A DNA stretch of 10,500 nt, from the NCBI GenBank assembly GCA_030625695.1, contig DAOUQK010000100.1:1-10500 (forward strand), given 5' to 3'. Shown in pieces: positions 6,751 to 10,500 of this stretch. The translations under genes were made by a program, and so were the position numbers. The first letter of the stretch is position 1. Each line of letters begins with the position of its first letter. Below the pieces are notes generated by a model. It saw nothing but the letters and a program-made list of their open reading frames with translations. It was not told the origin of the DNA and searched no databases. This stretch comes from Paracoccaceae bacterium. GTDB taxonomy: Bacteria > Pseudomonadota > Alphaproteobacteria > Rhodobacterales > Rhodobacteraceae.

Positions 6751-8598
6751 TCACAGCGCCTCTGCCACCTCCAGCTTTTCCAGTGCGGCCAGCCACATGG
6801 CTTCGGCCCGGTCCAACCCATTCATGACTTCGGCGTATTTGCCTTGCCACACAGCGACTTCGCCTTTGCGGGCGTCTTCGTATAGGGCAGGATCGGCCAG
6901 CTTCACCGACAGTTTGTCACGCATCCCGTTCAGTTTTTTCACCCGTTCTTCGCCTTTACGCACCTCTGTCCGCAAGGTCTGGATGGCATCGCGGGATGGG
7001 CGCTTGGGCTTGGGCTTATCCTGCTTTTTGCCCGGCTTATCGCGGGTCAACAACAGCGTACGATAAGATTCCAGATCGCCCTCGTAAGGCTTAACTGTTC
7101 CCTCCGACACCAGCCAAAGCCGGTCCGCCACAAGGCTAAGCAAATGCATGTCATGGCTGACCAGAATGACCGCGCCACTATAGGCGGTAAGTGCTTCGAC
7201 CAGTGCCTCGCGACTTTCGATGTCCAGGTGGTTGGTTGGTTCGTCCAGAATCAGCATATGTGGCGCGTCGATGGTGGCCAGCAGCAGGGAAAGCCGGGCT
7301 TTTTGACCGCCCGACAGACGCCCCACCTCGGTATCGGCCTGATTGGCCCCCAGGCCAAAGCCGGCCAGCCGGGCGCGCAGTTTTGCCTGCCCCTCGCCGG
7401 GGCGCTCGCGGTACAGGTGCATCAGCGGGGTTTCGTCGATAAACAGTTCGTCAACCTGGTGTTGGGCAAAGAAACCAATACGCAGTTTGTTCGAATGGGT
7501 CATCTTGCCCGACATGATTTCCAGGCGTGCGGATAGCATTTTGGCCAGGGTGGATTTACCTTCGCCGTTCTTACCCAGCAGGGCAATGCGGTCGTCCTGG
7601 TCAATCCGCAGGTCCAGCCTGCTAAGGATCGCTTTGCCGTCATAGCCCACAGAAGCGCCCTCGGTGGCGATAATCGGCGGCGACATTTCTTCTGGCTCGG
7701 GAAAGGTGAACACTGTGCGCGCGGCGTCTTCGGGCGCGCGAATTGTCTCCATTTTCTCGAGCATCTTAACACGGCTTTGCGCCTGTTTGGCCTTGCTGGC
7801 CTTGGCTTTGAAACGGTCAACAAAGCTTTGTAAATGGGCGCGGCGCAGATCCTGTTTCTTGGCGGCGGCGGCCTGGACGGCACGATTGGCGGCGCGCTGG
7901 CGGGCAAACTGGTCGTAATTGCCGGAATAAAAGGTCAGCCCGCGCTCTTCCAGGTGCAGAATGGCGCCGACCGACCGGTTCAGCAGTTCGCGGTCGTGGC
8001 TGATGATAATAACCGTATGCGGGTATTTCACCAGATAGGCCTCAAGCCAGAGCGCGCCTTCGAGGTCAAGATAGTTGGTCGGTTCGTCCAGCAGCAGCAG
8101 GTCAGGTTCGGAAAACAGCACGGCAGCCAGGGCCACACGCATGCGCCACCCCCCCGAGAAGTCCGAGCAGGGGCGCAACTGATCTTCGGTGTCAAACCCC
8201 AACCCCTTAAGGATCGAGGCCGCGCGGGCCTCGGCCGACCAGGCGTCAATATCGGTCAGACGGTTCTGAATATCGGCGATGCGGTGCGGCTCGGTGGCGG
8301 TTTCGGCCTCGGCCAGTAGTTCCGCGCGTTCGATGTCGGCCGCCAGCACGGTATCAATCAGCGATACGCCGGACGAGGGGGCCTCTTGCGATATGCCGCC
8401 GATTCGGGACCTGCTGGGCAGCGAAATGTCGCCCGAATCCAGGGCGAGTTCGCCATAGATCAGGCGGAACAGGGTGGTTTTCCCGGTGCCATTGCGGCCA
8501 ATCAGGCCAACTTTATGGCCATAGGGAATGGTGGCGCTGGCCCCTTCAAACAGGGGGCGGCCTTCAACGGAGTAGTTTATATCATCAATTCGTAGCAT
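6751..8598 (-). CDS. ABC-F family ATPase (YheS-like)
   Basis: Soluble tandem ATPase of the ABC-F class, whose studied members bind the ribosomal E site and act on translation rather than transport. The 615-residue protein has no membrane segment. First ABC domain: Walker A GRNGTGKTT (34-42), signature FSGGW (147-151), Walker B LLLLDEP (167-173), switch H201. The linker at about 232-285 is rich in Lys, Arg and Ala, matching the P-site tRNA-interacting motif. Second domain: GKNGEGKST (342-350), LSGGQ (428-432), LILDEP (449-454). A charged C-terminal extension (about 515-615) looks like the coiled coil of YheS and Uup. FSGGW in place of LSGGQ in domain one favours YheS over EttA. The ATG (8598) has no Shine-Dalgarno sequence, so the mRNA may be leaderless. 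It is the first gene of a minus unit with marC and the protease, and divergent from ndk. Confidence 0.93.
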   Translation of the reverse strand: MLRIDDINYSVEGRPLFEGASATIPYGHKVGLIGRNGTGKTTLFRLIYGELALDSGDISLPSRSRIGGISQEAPSSGVSLIDTVLAADIERAELLAEAETATEPHRIADIQNRLTDIDAWSAEARAASILKGLGFDTEDQLRPCSDFSGGWRMRVALAAVLFSEPDLLLLDEPTNYLDLEGALWLEAYLVKYPHTVIIISHDRELLNRSVGAILHLEERGLTFYSGNYDQFARQRAANRAVQAAAAKKQDLRRAHLQSFVDRFKAKASKAKQAQSRVKMLEKMETIRAPEDAARTVFTFPEPEEMSPPIIATEGASVGYDGKAILSRLDLRIDQDDRIALLGKNGEGKSTLAKMLSARLEIMSGKMTHSNKLRIGFFAQHQVDELFIDETPLMHLYRERPGEGQAKLRARLAGFGLGANQADTEVGRLSGGQKARLSLLLATIDAPHMLILDEPTNHLDIESREALVEALTAYSGAVILVSHDMHLLSLVADRLWLVSEGTVKPYEGDLESYRTLLLTRDKPGKKQDKPKPKRPSRDAIQTLRTEVRKGEERVKKLNGMRDKLSVKLADPALYEDARKGEVAVWQGKYAEVMNGLDRAEAMWLAALEKLEVAEAL

Positions 8599-8604
8599 GG
8601 GCGC

Positions 8605-8633
8605 GGTTTGGCGCAGGTGGGCGCGGCTGTCAA
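8605..8633 (-). promoter_or_regulatory. Candidate promoter of the ABC-F gene, placed for a leaderless transcript
   Basis: The minus strand reads a perfect TTGACA at 8633-8628. With a 17-base spacer the -10 would be CAAACC (8610-8605), a poor match. Transcription would then begin at about 8598, exactly the ATG. This agrees with the lack of any Shine-Dalgarno sequence there, but the weak -10 keeps this tentative. Confidence 0.3.
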
Positions 8634-8673
8634 TCGGCTCTGGTGGTCATTACGCACCAAAATCCCTTTTCAT

Positions 8674-8699
8674 GCGCCGCACCCCGTGTTAGGCGGCGC
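8674..8699. repeat. GC-rich hairpin in the ABC-F/ndk divergent spacer
   Basis: GCGCCGC (8674-8680) and GCGGCGC (8693-8699) form a perfect 7-bp stem with a 12-base loop. No T run follows on either strand, so it is not a standard intrinsic terminator. It lies 57 bases before the ndk ATG and may fold in the ndk leader if transcription begins upstream, or may be an operator. The rest of the 8599-8756 spacer shows no convincing promoter for ndk. Confidence 0.35.
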
Positions 8700-8756
8700 G
8701 CGATATACAGGCGCACGGGCATGGGGCCCGATGTGCCGCAATCAAGGAGATTACCG

Positions 8757-9179
8757 ATGACACTCGAACGCACATTTTCGATCATCAAACCCGATGCCAC
8801 CCGTCGCAACCTGACCGGCAAGATCAACGCCAAGTTCGAAGACGCAGGTCTGCGCATCGTCGCCCAAAAGCGTATTCACATGACCAAGGCTCAGGCCGGC
8901 GTTTTCTACGGCGTCCACTCTGAACGCCCGTTTTATGACGAGCTGTGCGAATTCATGTCGTCCGAACCAGTGATCGTTCAGGTTCTGGAAGGCGAAAACG
9001 CCATCACCCGCAACCGTGAAATCATGGGCGCCACCAACCCGGCAGACGCGGCCCCCGGTACCGTGCGTGCCGATTTCGCTGAAAGCGTTGGCGAAAACTC
9101 GGTCCACGGCTCGGACGCACCGGAAACAGCCGCAATCGAAATCGCTTACTTCTTTTCCGGCCTTGAACTGGTTGGCTAA
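8757..9179 (+). CDS. ndk: Nucleoside diphosphate kinase
   Basis: Cytosolic enzyme moving the gamma phosphate of ATP to other NDPs and dNDPs through a phosphohistidine, keeping nucleotide pools balanced. The 140-residue protein starts MTLERTFSIIKPDATRR and is full length. K11 in the IKPD block, R87 and N114 line the usual nucleotide site, and the catalytic histidine is H117 in NSVHGSD, the same number as in E. coli. The start at 8757 is set by AAGGAG at 8744-8749, 7 bases upstream; an in-frame extension back to 8643 has no homology I recognise and bypasses this site. Its start faces away from the ABC-F gene. The next gene begins 15 bases after the stop in the same frame, so the two are probably co-transcribed. 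Confidence 0.97.
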   Translation: MTLERTFSIIKPDATRRNLTGKINAKFEDAGLRIVAQKRIHMTKAQAGVFYGVHSERPFYDELCEFMSSEPVIVQVLEGENAITRNREIMGATNPADAAPGTVRADFAESVGENSVHGSDAPETAAIEIAYFFSGLELVG

Positions 9180-9194
9180 AGCCATTCAAGCCAA

Positions 9195-10496
9195 ATGAAC
9201 CTGTCCCATCTCCTTGCCGCTCGTGCGGAAGTAGGCAACCCGGTTCGCGCCGGGTTGATCGGGGCAGGTAAATTCGGCTCAATGTTCCTGTCGCAGGTTG
9301 CCTTTACCGACGGCCTGGAAGTGCCGGTGATTGCCGATCTCGCGCCAGACAATGCTCGTGCCGCCTGTGTCACGGTTGGTTGGGACGACGCCCGCATCGC
9401 CGCCACGCGGTTTTGCGACAATGGCAATGATCTGATCGCGGATCCCAGTATCGACGTGGTGATCGAAGCAACCGGCAATCCGGCGGCGGGCCTCGCCCAC
9501 GCGCAAATGGCCCTTCACCACGGCAAACACATTATCATGGTCAACGTCGAGGCCGACGTGCTGGCCGGGCCACTACTGGCCGAACAATTTCGCGCTGCCG
9601 GATTGGTTTATTCCATGGCTTACGGCGACCAACCGGCCCTGACCTCCGAACTGGTGGATTGGGCAAGGGCCGCCGGGTTCACGGTGACTGCGGCCGGCAA
9701 GGGCACCAAATACCTACCACAATATCACGACGTTACCCCGGATGACGTCTGGCACCACTATGGGCTGACGGCGGACGAGGCGGCAAAGGCCGGCATGAAC
9801 AGCCAGATGTTCAATTCGTTTCTCGACGGCACCAAATCGGCAATTGAAATGGCCGCGATATCCAATGGCTGCGATCTCACGGCCCCAACCGATGGCCTGC
9901 TGTTCCCGCCCTGTGGAACCCACGATTTACACAACACCTTACGCCCAAGCGCCAAAGGCGGCGTGCTGGAAAGTGAAGGCATGGTCGAAGTCGTCTCGTC
10001 TCTGAACCGCGATGGCACCGAAGTGGCCAATGATCTGCGCTGGGGCGTTTACGTGATCCTGAAAGCGCCAAATGACTACGCCGCCGGATGTTTTCGCCAA
10101 TACGGCCTGCCGACCGACGACACCGGCCAATACGCGGCGATGTACAAGCCGTTCCATTTGATCGGTCTGGAACTGGGTATTTCAGTGCTGTCCGCCGTCT
10201 TGCGCGGAGAACCAACCGGCCAGTCGCGCGCCTTTAATGCTGACGCGGTGGCCGTGGCCAAACGCGATTTGCGCGCGGGCGAACTGCTTGACGGCGAAGG
10301 TGGCTTTACGGTTTGGGGACGGTTGATGCCGGCCAGCCGCTCGCTGGAAACCAACGCCTTGCCGATCGGTCTTGCCGGCGGGGTTGCGATGGTGCGGGAC
10401 GTGCAAAAAGGCGCGGTTCTGCGCCAGACGGATGTCAAACTGGACTTGACTGATCCGGCTTACAAGCTGCGCCTGCAAATGGAGCAATCGGCCTAA
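9195..10496 (+). CDS. Homoserine dehydrogenase-like oxidoreductase with C-terminal SAF domain (COG4091-type)
   Basis: Predicted NAD(P)-dependent oxidoreductase of unknown substrate. The 433-residue protein has an N-terminal Rossmann fold with GAGKFG at 23-28 in the context VRAGLIGAGKFGSMFLSQ, and a VVIEATGNP strand further on as in homoserine dehydrogenases. The middle holds GKGTKYLPQYHDVTPDDV, a FPPCGTHDL segment and MYKPFHLIGLELGISV, all characteristic of this family. Residues about 347-417 form the SAF domain (KRDLRAGELLDGEGG near its start), the fold also found in FlgA and sialic acid synthase. It is not expected to be the threonine-pathway enzyme, which lacks SAF. No Shine-Dalgarno sequence precedes the ATG; it begins 15 bases after ndk and probably relies on reinitiation. 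Such proteins are often annotated loosely as FlgA or SAF protein. No sugar or amino-acid catabolic genes are in view to suggest a substrate. Confidence 0.85.
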   Translation: MNLSHLLAARAEVGNPVRAGLIGAGKFGSMFLSQVAFTDGLEVPVIADLAPDNARAACVTVGWDDARIAATRFCDNGNDLIADPSIDVVIEATGNPAAGLAHAQMALHHGKHIIMVNVEADVLAGPLLAEQFRAAGLVYSMAYGDQPALTSELVDWARAAGFTVTAAGKGTKYLPQYHDVTPDDVWHHYGLTADEAAKAGMNSQMFNSFLDGTKSAIEMAAISNGCDLTAPTDGLLFPPCGTHDLHNTLRPSAKGGVLESEGMVEVVSSLNRDGTEVANDLRWGVYVILKAPNDYAAGCFRQYGLPTDDTGQYAAMYKPFHLIGLELGISVLSAVLRGEPTGQSRAFNADAVAVAKRDLRAGELLDGEGGFTVWGRLMPASRSLETNALPIGLAGGVAMVRDVQKGAVLRQTDVKLDLTDPAYKLRLQMEQSA

Positions 10497-10500
10497 GGCC

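Noticed and set aside
6744..6821. Upstream extension of marC to the ATG at 6821
   Set aside because: The extra 26 residues are tryptophan- and arginine-rich, overlap the ABC-F C-terminus, and push the first MarC membrane segment away from its usual N-terminal place. GTG at 6743 fits the family.
8643..8756. Upstream extension of ndk to the ATG at 8643
   Set aside because: The added residues have no likeness to Ndk, and the clear AAGGAG site 7 bases before 8757 sets the start.

Overview
The window looks like chromosomal DNA of an alphaproteobacterium, most likely a marine Rhodobacterales (Roseobacter-type) species. This rests on moderately high GC, on LptF, LptG, LptD, MarC and retropepsin-like protein sequences of the alphaproteobacterial type, and on the lptF-lptG-lptD and pepA-holC gene orders. 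No rRNA, tRNA, CRISPR array or transposase is visible. Nearly all of it is tightly packed housekeeping sequence, and no stretch over 300 bases lacks a gene.

Layout. Positions 1-2796 (minus) hold an LPS-export operon read right to left, lptF > lptG > lptD, joined by two 4-base ATGA overlaps; lptD runs off the left edge after 187 codons. A 138-base divergent spacer (2797-2934) carries a perfect DnaA-box-like 9-mer, an extended -10-like element and one half of a 10-bp inverted repeat whose other half covers the lptF start. Positions 2935-4864 (plus) hold pepA (M17 leucyl aminopeptidase) and holC (DNA polymerase III chi), 4 bases apart. Positions 4865-5531 form a low-GC patch (about 51% by hand count over 4861-5460) with one unfamiliar 162-codon ORF, which looks like a small helical HEPN-type protein. 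It is the only clear accessory-gene candidate.

Positions 5532-8598 (minus) hold three closely spaced genes read right to left: a YheS-type ABC-F ATPase, marC, and a membrane-anchored retropepsin-like aspartic protease. A 158-base divergent spacer (8599-8756) with a 7-bp stem hairpin separates the ABC-F gene from ndk (nucleoside diphosphate kinase, plus). A COG4091-type protein (Rossmann oxidoreductase with C-terminal SAF domain) follows ndk after 15 bases and ends 4 bases before the window does.

How they work together. LptF and LptG form the membrane part of the LPS extractor that delivers LPS through the Lpt bridge to LptD in the outer membrane. HolC links the clamp loader to SSB at the replication fork. 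Ndk balances NTP and dNTP pools. The ABC-F protein probably acts on the ribosome. The SAF-domain oxidoreductase and the HEPN-like ORF have no functional partners in view. I do not see a clearly new multi-gene system; the best leads are the HEPN-like ORF with its RX5H motif, the repeat and DnaA-box arrangement at 2785-2900, and a possible leaderless start for the ABC-F gene.
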